This document shows positions 11,062 to 20,191 of a DNA stretch of 64,000 nucleotides, in pieces. The position numbers and the translations under genes are program-made. The stretch covers positions 41,736,001 to 41,800,000 of the forward strand of contig JAZBRS010000029.1 of assembly GCA_037176725.1 (NCBI GenBank), written 5' to 3'. How positions within the stretch are numbered: position 1 is the stretch's first letter; each line of letters starts with the position of its first letter. Source of the stretch: Posidonia oceanica. Taxonomy: Eukaryota > Streptophyta > Magnoliopsida > Alismatales > Posidoniaceae. The notes under the pieces were generated by a model. It made no database searches, had not been told where the DNA came from, and saw only the letters and a list, made by a program, of their open reading frames with translations.

Positions 11062-11430
11062 ACCAGCCCGCTGGGGACTCAGCTGGGGATGATCAGCTGA
11101 GGAGGATGACAGGTTGACGGACCTTTCGCCGAGCAGTTTGGGGTGCCAGCCCGCAGGGGACCCAGCTGGGGATGATCAGCTGAGGAGGATGACAGGTTGA
11201 CGGACCTTTCACCGAGCAGTTTGGGGTGCCAGCCCGCAGGGGACCCAGCTGGGGATGATCAGCTGAGGAGGATGATAGGTTGACGGACCTTTCGCCGAGC
11301 AGTTTGGGGTGCCAGCCCGCAGGGGACTCAGCTGGGGATGATCAGCTGAGGAGGATGACAGGTTGACGGACCTTTCGCCGAGCAGTTTGGGGTGCCAGCC
11401 CGCAGGGGACTCAGTTGGGGATGATGATCC
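11062..11430. repeat. 83-bp tandem repeat, about four and a half copies
   Basis: The start of the AGCTGGGGATGATCAGCT segment recurs at 11081, 11164, 11247, 11330 and 11413, an exact 83-bp period. Each unit has inverted arms AGCTG/CAGCT, a GACAGG...CCTTTC segment, and GCAGTTTGGGGTGCCAGCCC, which resembles the type A unit of the 9176-10180 array. Confidence 0.9.
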
Positions 11431-11733
11431 AGCTGGGGGCGACCAGCTGGGGACGCCAGATGGCGTAGCTTGACGACGTGGGTCCGCAGAGGTTCTGGAC
11501 TCCGGATTGGGTGCTGGGGACTTTGCTGCATTGTGATGGCTGCAAGTCTGGCCAGAGGGCCTGAGATGATGATGATAATGAATATGCAATGCATTGAACG
11601 GTCTTGAAGTGCAAGCAGATAGCAGAAACAGTTTTTTTTTCATTGATAAAGCTTGATGAGTACAATGCCTGTGGCAGGCCAAAAGATGTACAGCATGACT
11701 TGAAAGAAGACCACATGATGATTGCACAATGGC
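11431..11733 (-). other. Spacer after the accessory ORF of element 1
   Basis: This is noncoding sequence between the 83-bp repeats and the stop of the accessory ORF. It includes a T-run at 11631-11640. I see no other feature. Confidence 0.4.
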
Positions 11734-12936
11734 CTAGTCAGTTCGGGCCTTCTTCGACTGCCTGGAGTCTGGGAATAGGGGGCCGCCTGGCGGAACCTCA
11801 GAAATAGGCCAGAGCTCTCGGACCTCAGCTTCATATTCTGGGGTGCATCCTACACCTCTCACTGCTGCAATGTCTGTTGATTGGACCTCATGCTGCATCA
11901 GACTAGCGAGCTTCTTGGTTGGGGCAGTTGTGCTGAGAGGGTACGTCTGTAGAAGCTCGGGCGCTGTACTGTCAATGAAGGCGCCCTGCTGAAAGCCGAA
12001 CTGGCGCATGACCCTGATTGGATGGTATTCTACGCCTACCGTGAAGCCTGGTAGAATGATCAACCGCACGTCGCGCGCGCTGAAGAAGACAGTAAATGGC
12101 TCAGCTACAGCGGGGACAATACGCCAGGTTATAGCGTTGTCAGTCAGTGCTGACAGCCTCTCGTATTCTTCTTTGACGCTCTTGTCTGTCTTGGCACGGG
12201 CGCTGCTGCAGTAAGCTTCAAAGGCATGCACTTGAAGGCACAAGAGGTTCATCTCTAAGTGCGCAGTCAGCCAGACTTGTATGAGTGCTCCGCAACCGTG
12301 GAAGTGGCGGCAGCGATGAGAGATGCGGTCCAGCCCGCAATAGGTCTCTGCCAGGACAACTGGTGCCAGGTCTATGTGCTGGGTCACCACAGTTAATGCA
12401 ACCTCTGCAACCTCAATGGCCACTGTTAGTCGGCCATGAGTAAAGATCAGCTCGCCCAGGAAGCGGATAACAAATCCTCGGAGCCACAGCTCATCTCCGA
12501 GTTCTGCGCGCTTGTTCATGATATCATCGAAGTGCGCAAGGCGAAGCTTAGGTTCAGGCCCACTGGTGCAGATTAGTTTCTGTTGGCAGGTTCGAGTGGG
12601 GAGCCTAGTTAGCTGGCTCAGGACCTTGAGATATCCATCTCGCCTCATGAAAACAGGCGGCCCCAGGATCTTGGAAAAGCTGCAGATCCGACGCACCTCT
12701 TCCAGTGTAGGTGTTTGCTCAGTTTTGCCAAAGCGAAAGACATGGTGCGCCGGTTTCCAGAATCTTGCGGTGGCACACAGAAGGTGACGGCTGACTTCCA
12801 CATCAGCGGCCTTCAGCAGTTTAGTTGGGATCCCCCAGAGGCGCAGCTGCTCACAGTCTTCTTGCGTGAGTCTGCCGATCCATTCTCGCAGGGTTTCCGA
12901 GCAGTGTGCGGGAGTCAGCAGAGTTGGGAAGCCCAT
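11734..12936 (-). CDS. Accessory protein, DUF7745/plant-mobile-domain-like, 400 aa
   Basis: An uninterrupted 400-codon frame starting at ATG 12936, in the same orientation as gag-pol and downstream of pol. Near residues 58-80 it has FWKPAHHVFRFGKTEQTPTL, the signature of the plant family in which a tryptophan-aromatic 'FW.P..H.F.FG..E..PTLEE' segment is followed by a helical region. Residues 150-220 match the family's '..G.L.F.HG...I......V......APVVLAETY..L' segment. Families of this kind (plant mobile domain and DUF7745) are recurrently carried by plant Ty3/gypsy elements; their molecular function is not settled. It is the only long frame of element 1 without a stop. The charged C-terminus (SKKARTD) could be a nuclear signal, but that is inference. 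No clear TATA box is seen upstream. Confidence 0.75.
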   Translation of the reverse strand: MGFPTLLTPAHCSETLREWIGRLTQEDCEQLRLWGIPTKLLKAADVEVSRHLLCATARFWKPAHHVFRFGKTEQTPTLEEVRRICSFSKILGPPVFMRRDGYLKVLSQLTRLPTRTCQQKLICTSGPEPKLRLAHFDDIMNKRAELGDELWLRGFVIRFLGELIFTHGRLTVAIEVAEVALTVVTQHIDLAPVVLAETYCGLDRISHRCRHFHGCGALIQVWLTAHLEMNLLCLQVHAFEAYCSSARAKTDKSVKEEYERLSALTDNAITWRIVPAVAEPFTVFFSARDVRLIILPGFTVGVEYHPIRVMRQFGFQQGAFIDSTAPELLQTYPLSTTAPTKKLASLMQHEVQSTDIAAVRGVGCTPEYEAEVRELWPISEVPPGGPLFPDSRQSKKARTD

Positions 12937-13326
12937 TGCGCTGATCGCAGAGACACAAGCTGATAGCTGCAGAGCTTGAAGGTACCTGCTATCAATAAAC
13001 AGTCAGATCTTGCAGGTATGTAGTCATTGACAACAAGCAGAAGCTGAGACTGAAAATGTAGTTCCATATGCATCATAGCAGTCAATAACAGAACATAGCA
13101 ATTAAGCACAGATAAACAAGGGGATTATGCAGCAGTCTTGCTGACACGGGGGCGAGGGCCGGCAGGAGATCTGGACCAGCGCAGCTCGAGTGGCGTCGAT
13201 ATGCTCTGCTGGGGAGGAGTACTGTCTCAGGGCCGAAGCGCGTTGCAGAGCGGGAGAAATTGATAGGAAAAGGAATGATAGAAGAAGATGCATGTATGCA
13301 TGATGCAGGTGATATGCTTATGAAGA
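12937..13326 (-). other. Region upstream of the element 1 accessory ORF
   Basis: No recognisable domain. On the minus strand, TGCAG followed by CTATCAG about 35 bp before the ATG could be a splice acceptor, but no upstream exon is identified. Confidence 0.3.
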
Positions 13327-13475
13327 TGAGTAGTATGCTTGGATGAATGAGCATGCTTGGATAGATGAGTATGCTTGGATAGGTGAGTATGCTTGAATAG
13401 ATGAGTATGCTTGGATAGGTGAGTATGCTTGGATAGATGAGTATGCATGGATAGGTGAGTATGCTTGGATGCCCT
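13327..13475. repeat. 18-bp tandem repeat
   Basis: About eight copies of GAGTATGCTTGGATAGAT with few changes. It lies between the accessory ORF and pol of element 1. Confidence 0.85.
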
Positions 13476-14494
13476 CAGCATACGGAGTGCTTTGGTGCTT
13501 GCTGCAAAGGAAGGGAGTGGTCCCTGACTCACTGGGCCCTACCTAGACTCTTGGCTTGCTGGTGGCGCTCCGGAACAGGTGTTGGCATTGTACAGGTGGT
13601 GGTGTGGTGAGGACAGGCTATTTGGCCAAACTCTCAAGACCTACACCTATCCTTTCAGCTCTCTTTTTTTTTTATTGATTTCTCCCTCATAAGTATGCAG
13701 ACTTTCTCTGCCCCTAGCCAGGAGAAGGGTGAGTGTTTGCTCTTGAAGGGATGTGGTAGATTCTTTTAAGCTCAACATCCTGGGGGTCTCTAGTGAAGCA
13801 TGAGGGATAATGGTGCCTGTGTTTTTCGGGCTGCATTTTTTCTTCTTCTCTTTTTTTTTTTTTTTTTTTTTTTGCTTGCTTTTTTTTCTTTTTTTTTTTT
13901 GGGTTTTTTGTTCTATCTCTTTTCTCTTTTTTTTTTTTGCTTGTTGTTTTGCTTTTCTCTTTTTTTTCAGGCTTTTGCTATCCCCATTTTGGTGGCAAAA
14001 GGAGGGTGTTTGAAATGTAATGGATTTAGGTTTTGGGTCTGCTGTGTGATGGGTAGAAGGAGCAGGGTTAGACTGCACACCCCTATCTCTAGGGCCGGCT
14101 TCTGTCTTCGTCTTCTGTTCCTTGGATGTGCCCAAACCTAGGTGTTTACTCTCGCTTTTTCCAGACTCACATCCTAACATTTTTTCTCCCTCAGAGGTGT
14201 ATGTCCTTGCGAGATTAGGCGGTTCGCCTATCCTCGTTGGCGGTGGCTCCCTCACTAGCTAAGACATCTGAGTAGTGCCAGGTGAGGTAGGGTGACTCCT
14301 TCCAGAGCAGGCAAGCACTTCCGGTTTTCATCACCGGGCAAAAGATACAATGCTTGAGAGGATGACGATGATGATTTTGGAGAGAGAGGATGCAAGAGTT
14401 GAAAGGATGATGATGATGATTTGAAAAGATGTGGCAGGAGGTGAGAATGCAAGTGCAAGTGGGAGAAGGGCATCTGCAACGAGGCCACTTTCGG
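13476..14494 (-). other. Noncoding spacer between pol and accessory ORF, T-rich core
   Basis: The stretch has long T runs at 13848-13873 and 13879-13980. The 202-aa minus-strand frame here is mostly lysine from those runs and does not resemble a protein family, so it is not annotated as a gene. A GATGATGATG-rich segment lies at 14355-14425. Confidence 0.5.
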
Positions 14495-15559
14495 CTACTG
14501 ACAGTACTTCTTTAGATAGCAGAAGTTGACGGGCTCAGACTGCTCGACCCGATCCATATCCTCAAGAGTTGCAGCGCCTCCCGAAAAGATCTGCTTGACC
14601 ACAAAGGGGCCACGCCAGTTGGGTCGGAATTTCCCTCGACCGTCAGGCAAATGAATGGCGCGCAAGACAAGGTCCCCTGGCTGAAAGCTTCTGGGCTGGA
14701 CCTTTTTCAAGAATGCTCTGGCCATCCGCTTCTGATAGCAGTGAGCGTTGTGCATGGCTTGCAATCTGCGCTCATCAATTAAATTCAGTTGGATGCAGCG
14801 GTCTTCGACTCATTCTGCCTCTTCCAACTCAGCTTCTCGTAGGATCCGCAGAGAGGGGATCTCTACTTCAACAGGTAACACCGCTTCCATTCCGTACACC
14901 AGAGAGTACGGGGTGGCTCCTGTAGAGGTCCGGATTGATGTCCTGTATGCCCAGAGTGCGTACGGGAGCTTGTCGTGCCAATCCTTGTGGGTTTCTGACA
15001 TTTTCTTCAGAATCTTGACAATGTTCTTGTTTGCAGACTCCACAGCTCCGTTCATCTGTGGCCGATAGGGCGAGGATCGATGGTGCTTGATCTTAAGACT
15101 TTGCAGGAATTCCTCGATCCTTTTGGCAATGAAGTTTGTGCCATTATTAGAGATGACTGAGTGCGGGACCCCATATCGGGCAATGATATTGTTCTTGATA
15201 AATTTTTCTGTTGCCACAGCGGTGACTGTTCTGTAAGAGGCTGCTTCCACCCACTTGGTAAAGTAATCGATCGCTACCAGAATGTAACGATGACCATTTG
15301 AAGCAGTAGGGTGGATGGCGCCAATGACATCGATCCCTCAGGTGGAGAAAGGCCATGGCGAGGACATGTTGTGCAGCTGATGTGGAGGGGCCTTGATGAA
15401 GTTACCATGAATCTGACAGTTGTGGCATTTACGCACAAACCGGCAGCAGTCGGCTTCCATGGTCTGCCAGAAATATCCCTGGAGCATGATCTTCTTGGCC
15501 TGGAGGACGCCGTTCATGTGCGGGCCACAGGTCCCCGCATGCACTTGGAGCATCAGCGT
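14495..15559 (-). CDS. Integrase region of element 1
   Basis: The HHCC zinc-binding module is in the frame just upstream (H and H near 15541 and 15520, C-x2-C near 15427-15416). The catalytic core follows: GIDVIG (first Asp), then SNNGTNF at about 15151-15131, then QMNGAVESANK (Glu). The family has DNG at the second acidic position, so the catalytic Asp is Asn here (codon AAT at 15146-15148), which should abolish strand transfer. TGA codons at 15338 and 14810 replace Trp of the WPFSTWG and AEWV motifs. The C-terminus ends in the usual RGPF...LKKYCQ segment. Confidence 0.85.
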
Positions 15560-15841
15560 GTCAGCCTCCGATTTGTTCAGGCAGCGCAGTAGCATCTGAT
15601 TGTATGACCTTCTGTACAGCTGCCCAGCCCCCAACACATACTTTGACGCCAGACGCGCCAGAGTTCTCTTGTCTGCTGCTGCAGTATCGGGAGGAAAGCT
15701 GCCAGACTCTAGGAAAGATTTTATATCTCGATACCAGGGCTGCTCCTCTGCTGGATCCGCCTCTTCTATGTTCAGGCAATATGCAGGCTGCTCAATGCGA
15801 GTAACGGATACATCCACTGCACCGTCTTCAGATATAGTGAG

Positions 15842-16213
15842 CCAGGATGCCAAAGTTGCCAATGCGTCTGTGTACGCGTTCTTGGCTCTGTTCATGTATG
15901 TGAAGCAGATGCTCTCAAATTCTTCCATCAGCCTCAGCAGGTGTTCGTGATACGGCACAAGCTTGGGATCTTTTGTCCTCCAGTCGCCGTTCACTTGAGA
16001 AATTACCAGCATGGCATCACCGTGCACATGCAGCTTCTGCGCCTCATGTTCGAGGGCGACTTTCAACCCTAGGATGCATGCTTCATACTCTGCTTCATTG
16101 TTTGTGCATGCGAAAGTCAGCTTCCTCGCGACGGGAATCATCTGTCCCTGGGGCGTGGTCAGTACTGCGCCTACGCCTCGGCCCTTTTTGTTGACTGCAC
16201 CATCAAAGTAGAG
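15842..16213 (-). CDS. Plant aRNH (second RNase H) domain of element 1
   Basis: LYFDGA, NNEAEYEA, HGDAMLV and AYTDALA supply the four acidic residues (D-E-D-D) of an archaeal-type RNase H. Its presence after the ordinary RNase H is the mark of the Tat lineage. The first RNase H of this element lacks its leading catalytic Asp, so this domain probably does the RNA-strand removal. A TAG immediately precedes LYFDGA, where related proteins carry Gln or Thr. Confidence 0.85.
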
Positions 16214-16790
16214 CTACCATTCCTCTTGTTTCTCAGGATCTTTCTGCTCATAGTCCTCCATTGCAAAGAGAATGTCTTCATCAGGGAACTGTGTCTGGAG
16301 GGGTTGGTATTCAGGCAGAGGAAGGTCAGCAAGATGGTCTGCCATGGCCTGACCCTTCATGGATTTCTGTGTGACAAAAGTGATGTCGTACTGAGACAAT
16401 AACACCTGCCACTTAGCACATCTGCCCACCATGGCCGGCTTTTGGAAGCGGAACTTGATAGGATCATGCCGGCATAAGAGCTGTACTGGGTATGCCATCA
16501 TGTAGCGTCTTAGTTTCTGTGCAGCCCAGACAAGGGACAAACAGGTCTTCTCTAGTGTACTGTACCTGGCTTCGCATTCATTAAACTTCTTGCTCAGGTA
16601 TTAGATGGCGCGCTCCCTTCTACCAGATTCGTCATGTTGGCCCAAGACGGCGCCCATGGAATGCTGCGTGGTAGAAAGGTAGAGAAGCAAAGGTCTCCCG
16701 GGTGTAGGCGGGACCAGGACAGGAGGCTTGATCAGCAGCTGCTTGATCTTGGCAAATGCAGCCTGACACTCCTCGCTCCAGTGAATCTGC
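16214..16790 (-). CDS. Ty3/gypsy RNase H domain of element 1
   Basis: Contains PLLLYLSTTQHSMGAVL, YLSKKFNECEARYSTLEKTCLSLVWA and the connection to the aRNH domain. The usual TDAS motif is replaced by LSTT, so the first catalytic Asp is missing, as is common in Tat elements that carry aRNH. A TAA at 16601 interrupts AIYYLSKKF. Confidence 0.82.
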
Positions 16791-18892
16791 GCATTCTTCT
16801 TCAAGAGCTTGAATATGGGCTCGTAGATGGGCGTAAGCTGTGCAATGAAGCGGCTAATATATTGTAAACGCCCAAGCAGACTTCTGACTTCTTTTTCAGT
16901 CCTGGGGGGTGGCATGTCCACGATGGCTTGTGCTTTCAACGGGTCCACCTCAATCCCCCTTTGGCTAACAATGTAGCCGAGCAATTTGCCAGAAGACACC
17001 CCGAATACGCACTTCTTGGGATTCAGGCGCAGCTTGTACTTCCGTAGACGGTCAAAGAGCTTTTTGAGACAGGTAAGATGATCTTCAGGCTCTTTGGTTT
17101 TGGCAATCATGTCGTCTACATAGACCTCTACTTCTTGGTGCATGAGGTCGTGGAACAGCGCAGTCATGGCCCTCTGATAGGTCGCACCAGCATTTTTCAG
17201 ACCGAACGGCATGACTTGGTAGCAGAAGACTCCCCAAGGGGTGATGAATGAAGTCTTTTCCATGTCTTCTTCTACCATTTTGATTTGATTGTATCCAGAA
17301 AAGCCGTCCATGAAGGAGAGCATCTTGTGGCCCGCTGTATTGTCGACTAGGACGTCAATGTGAGGCGACGGAAAGTTGTCCTTGGGACTCGCCTTGTTCA
17401 GGTCCCTGTAGTCGATGCAGATCCGGATTCGGCCATCTTTCTTGGGCACAGGTACAATGTTTGCCAGCCATTCAGGATAAAGAACGACCTTCAGAAAGTT
17501 GACCCTGAGCTGCTTCATTATCTCTTCTTTGATCATGAGTAGCCACTGTGGTCGCCATCTTCTTAGTTTCTGCTTCACTGGCTTGGCATTCGGGTTTAAG
17601 GGCAGATTGTGCACCACTACTTCTATGTCAAGGCCGACCATATCCTCGTAACTCCAGGCGAAGACATCCGCATATTCTTTCAGGAATGCGATGAACTCTG
17701 CTCGAGCCTGGGAGGACAGCTGGGCACTGATACGAACTTCTCTGACTTCCTCAGCTGTGCCGATGTTGACAACCTCCGTTTCTTCTTCGACATGGAGGTT
17801 GGGGCCTTCTGGGTCGTCATCATAGGGCCGGAACTCGGGCAATGATTCATCAGTCTCATCCATGCCCATATCGTCCTCCTCTCCATAAGCAATAAGTTCT
17901 GAGAGGATCTCTTTCTCAAGGGAAGGGCTTGTGATGTCGAAAGAGTGCATGTGTTCCGCTGCTTGGCCCTGGTGACGCTTCAGGATGGTCACGCTTACTC
18001 GAGTGTTCTTGTAGCCTCGGTGCGCGACCTCCATCCCAACAACTCCTTCTGCTGTTTGCTCTGGCCTAACTAATTCTGCTGAGTGCTCTGCTGATTCTGC
18101 TGAGGGCCTTGCTGACTCTGCTGTTGATGCTGCTGACTGTTCTGCTGCTGAGGCTGCTGACAGTTCTGTTACTGATTCTGCTTTCTGCTCTGTTACTGCT
18201 GCTGCTTGCACTGCTGATGCTTCCCCCTCCGGGTCTTCCAGTGTGCTTGGGGAGGGTATGCCGGACTGGCGGCTGATTTGGGCGTTGCCGCTTGCTATGC
18301 TGCTCAAGTGAGGCATGTGTTGCACAAACCACCTAGACCCGCCTTCTGATTGGAGAGTAATGAGCTCATCTAGTCTAGGGGAGTCCGGCGCTGCTGAGTC
18401 TTCTTCCAGGACCATGATAGAGGCATGGTCTTCTTGCAGAGGAGGGTCCGTAACCACGGCTTTCCCTTTCCTTTCTGCAACCTGATGCTCTGCCAGGTCT
18501 TCTGCTATCGACTTGATTTGTTCTTGATAGAGTAGCTCTAAGTTAGACATCCAAGAATCGACCTGGGCTTCTATCGCCACTCCTTCTTCCTCGTCCGAGG
18601 GGGAGTCGACGTAGTAGGTGCCGGGGGCCTGCGACACTGGCCCGGCTGCAAGACGGATTGCTGCCCTTGGAATCTGCATGATCTGGTTCACGGGCGCGTC
18701 CGATGGTGGCAACTTTGATGTAGAAGGCCCAAATAGACAAGTCAGCGGTGCCATAGATGGATATGCTGCCAGGGTCACTGTTGGAGAGTAAACAGGGGTG
18801 ATCTTCAGAGGGCTCAAGGGCCCGGAGAGTGTAGTGCTCAGTTGGCCTTTTGTATCGGGCCGTAATTGAGAGAGTGCAGCCTCTGACGCCAT
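16601..18892 (-). CDS. Reverse transcriptase segment of element 1, 763-codon open frame
   Basis: The first 400 residues are an acidic, alanine/serine-rich linker with SAASAAEQSAASTAESA-like repeats. RT follows at residues 430-650: KQKLRRWRP, PVPKKDGRIRICIDYRDLNKA, FMDGFSGYNQI, the catalytic YVDDM (residues 591-595, about 17108-17122), NPKKCVFGV and GYIVSQRGIEVD. All three catalytic Asp are present. It copies element RNA into DNA in the particle. The segment begins after a TAG near 18953 in the linker and ends at TAA 16601. Confidence 0.92.
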   Translation of the reverse strand: MASEAALSQLRPDTKGQLSTTLSGPLSPLKITPVYSPTVTLAAYPSMAPLTCLFGPSTSKLPPSDAPVNQIMQIPRAAIRLAAGPVSQAPGTYYVDSPSDEEEGVAIEAQVDSWMSNLELLYQEQIKSIAEDLAEHQVAERKGKAVVTDPPLQEDHASIMVLEEDSAAPDSPRLDELITLQSEGGSRWFVQHMPHLSSIASGNAQISRQSGIPSPSTLEDPEGEASAVQAAAVTEQKAESVTELSAASAAEQSAASTAESARPSAESAEHSAELVRPEQTAEGVVGMEVAHRGYKNTRVSVTILKRHQGQAAEHMHSFDITSPSLEKEILSELIAYGEEDDMGMDETDESLPEFRPYDDDPEGPNLHVEEETEVVNIGTAEEVREVRISAQLSSQARAEFIAFLKEYADVFAWSYEDMVGLDIEVVVHNLPLNPNAKPVKQKLRRWRPQWLLMIKEEIMKQLRVNFLKVVLYPEWLANIVPVPKKDGRIRICIDYRDLNKASPKDNFPSPHIDVLVDNTAGHKMLSFMDGFSGYNQIKMVEEDMEKTSFITPWGVFCYQVMPFGLKNAGATYQRAMTALFHDLMHQEVEVYVDDMIAKTKEPEDHLTCLKKLFDRLRKYKLRLNPKKCVFGVSSGKLLGYIVSQRGIEVDPLKAQAIVDMPPPRTEKEVRSLLGRLQYISRFIAQLTPIYEPIFKLLKKNAQIHWSEECQAAFAKIKQLLIKPPVLVPPTPGRPLLLYLSTTQHSMGAVLGQHDESGRRERAI

Positions 18893-19015
18893 GGGGTCTT
18901 GCCATGAGAGCTGCTGCTGGTTGTCAGGAGGATGCGAAGCGGACTGCGCCTACTGCATTCCTGGAGGTGTGGATGCTGGAGCGGGCTGAGCCGCGCTGTT
19001 GACTGTATTGATTAA

Positions 19016-20191
19016 CTACCCCTCCAGAGATAGGGACAGTGGCACTGATGTTTCTGTGACCGCTGGTAGCATGCTTGCTTCAGCCAGAAGGAGTGTTTCT
19101 GACTCCTGCACTACTGCTGTCTGTACTTGGGAAGCTGATGTGGCTGCAAAAGAGTGGGAACTTGCCAGCTCTGCCACAGGGCCTGCTGAGCTGCCTGCTG
19201 TTTCTGCCAGAGGAAGAGCTGAATAGATTGACTGTGTGGCCTCTGCTCTGATCACTGTTTCTGCTGTGCCGGTTGGGACTGCCTCTGTTGTGCCAGACTG
19301 CTCCTCATCCGAGTAGTAGTCCTCAACACACACCCAATCCTCTGTCGGTACCGTGTCTTGATCGTTGGTCGATCCCAGGGTTCCTGCACTGGTAAAGTTA
19401 GTGAGGTCTCTGGGAATGGCTGATTCTGGATTGTTGAGCTGAGAGCAGTGATCTTCGTTGGTCTTGGGCTCGTAGCCGAGGCCTTCAGATTTCCTTCGCT
19501 CCACTGCTACGATCGGCTCTGCGATCCCTTGGCCGTGACGCCCGAGTGGCGTACCCTTTATGTAACCCCACCTGTGACATACATTCTCGACCATTCGGAA
19601 GGGGTTGCTGTGAACGGTCAAGGAGTTGACACGTTCAAGATCAGGAATGAAGTTAACCAGCTCGCACCGATTAACGCGATATAGGGCTTCAGAAGTCTCA
19701 GGGTCAAATGGGATAGATTGCGAAGACACGGGGGAGACTGCTTCGATCCGCTCCTTCTCAAAGTTCTCCGCCATGACGACAATGACATCGTCGCCGCGAC
19801 GGTACTTTATCATTCGATGGAGGGTCGAAGGAAGGACCTGATGCTTGTGGAGCCAAGGGCGCCCAAGCAGAAGATTGAAGTTCGGCTGCAAGTCGACGAC
19901 ATAGAATTCTACGTCGAAGACAACCGGGCCAATAGCAAGAGGAATAATCAGGATCCCTAGAGCGTCATGGTGAGTGTTGTCAAAGGCTGTCATTCCCTTC
20001 ACGGCTGGCGTGATGTCCTCGGCTTTGAATCCGAGCTTGGTTGCAGTACGCAAGGGGCAGACGTTAAGGCCTGACCCATTATCAACCAGTGTTAGGGGAA
20101 TGCGAAAGTTTTTGAACTGCACCGTGACGAATAGGGGCTGGTTGTGATTAATCCCCGCCGGAGGCAGCTCATCACTTGTAAAAGAGATGAC
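19016..20191 (-). CDS. Retropepsin and G-patch-like segment of element 1
   Basis: The protease core has VDNGSGLNVCP (about 20069-20086), the DNGS form typical of Tat elements in place of DTGS, and NLLLGRPWL about 70 residues later. A G-patch-like segment (WGYIKGTPLG ... GLGYEP, about 19466-19573) follows. Upstream, SIWDLIHTSAEHRKAF marks the linker that in Tat elements precedes the protease. A TAG at 20192 separates this segment from the proline-rich part of Gag. Confidence 0.85.
   Translation of the reverse strand, partial: VISFTSDELPPAGINHNQPLFVTVQFKNFRIPLTLVDNGSGLNVCPLRTATKLGFKAEDITPAVKGMTAFDNTHHDALGILIIPLAIGPVVFDVEFYVVDLQPNFNLLLGRPWLHKHQVLPSTLHRMIKYRRGDDVIVVMAENFEKERIEAVSPVSSQSIPFDPETSEALYRVNRCELVNFIPDLERVNSLTVHSNPFRMVENVCHRWGYIKGTPLGRHGQGIAEPIVAVERRKSEGLGYEPKTNEDHCSQLNNPESAIPRDLTNFTSAGTLGSTNDQDTVPTEDWVCVEDYYSDEEQSGTTEAVPTGTAETVIRAEATQSIYSALPLAETAGSSAGPVAELASSHSFAATSASQVQTAVVQESETLLLAEASMLPAVTETSVPLSLSLEG

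Noticed and set aside
13647..14255. 202-aa lysine-rich frame
   Set aside because: Its lysine block is a read-through of T runs on the opposite strand, with no start context or family match.
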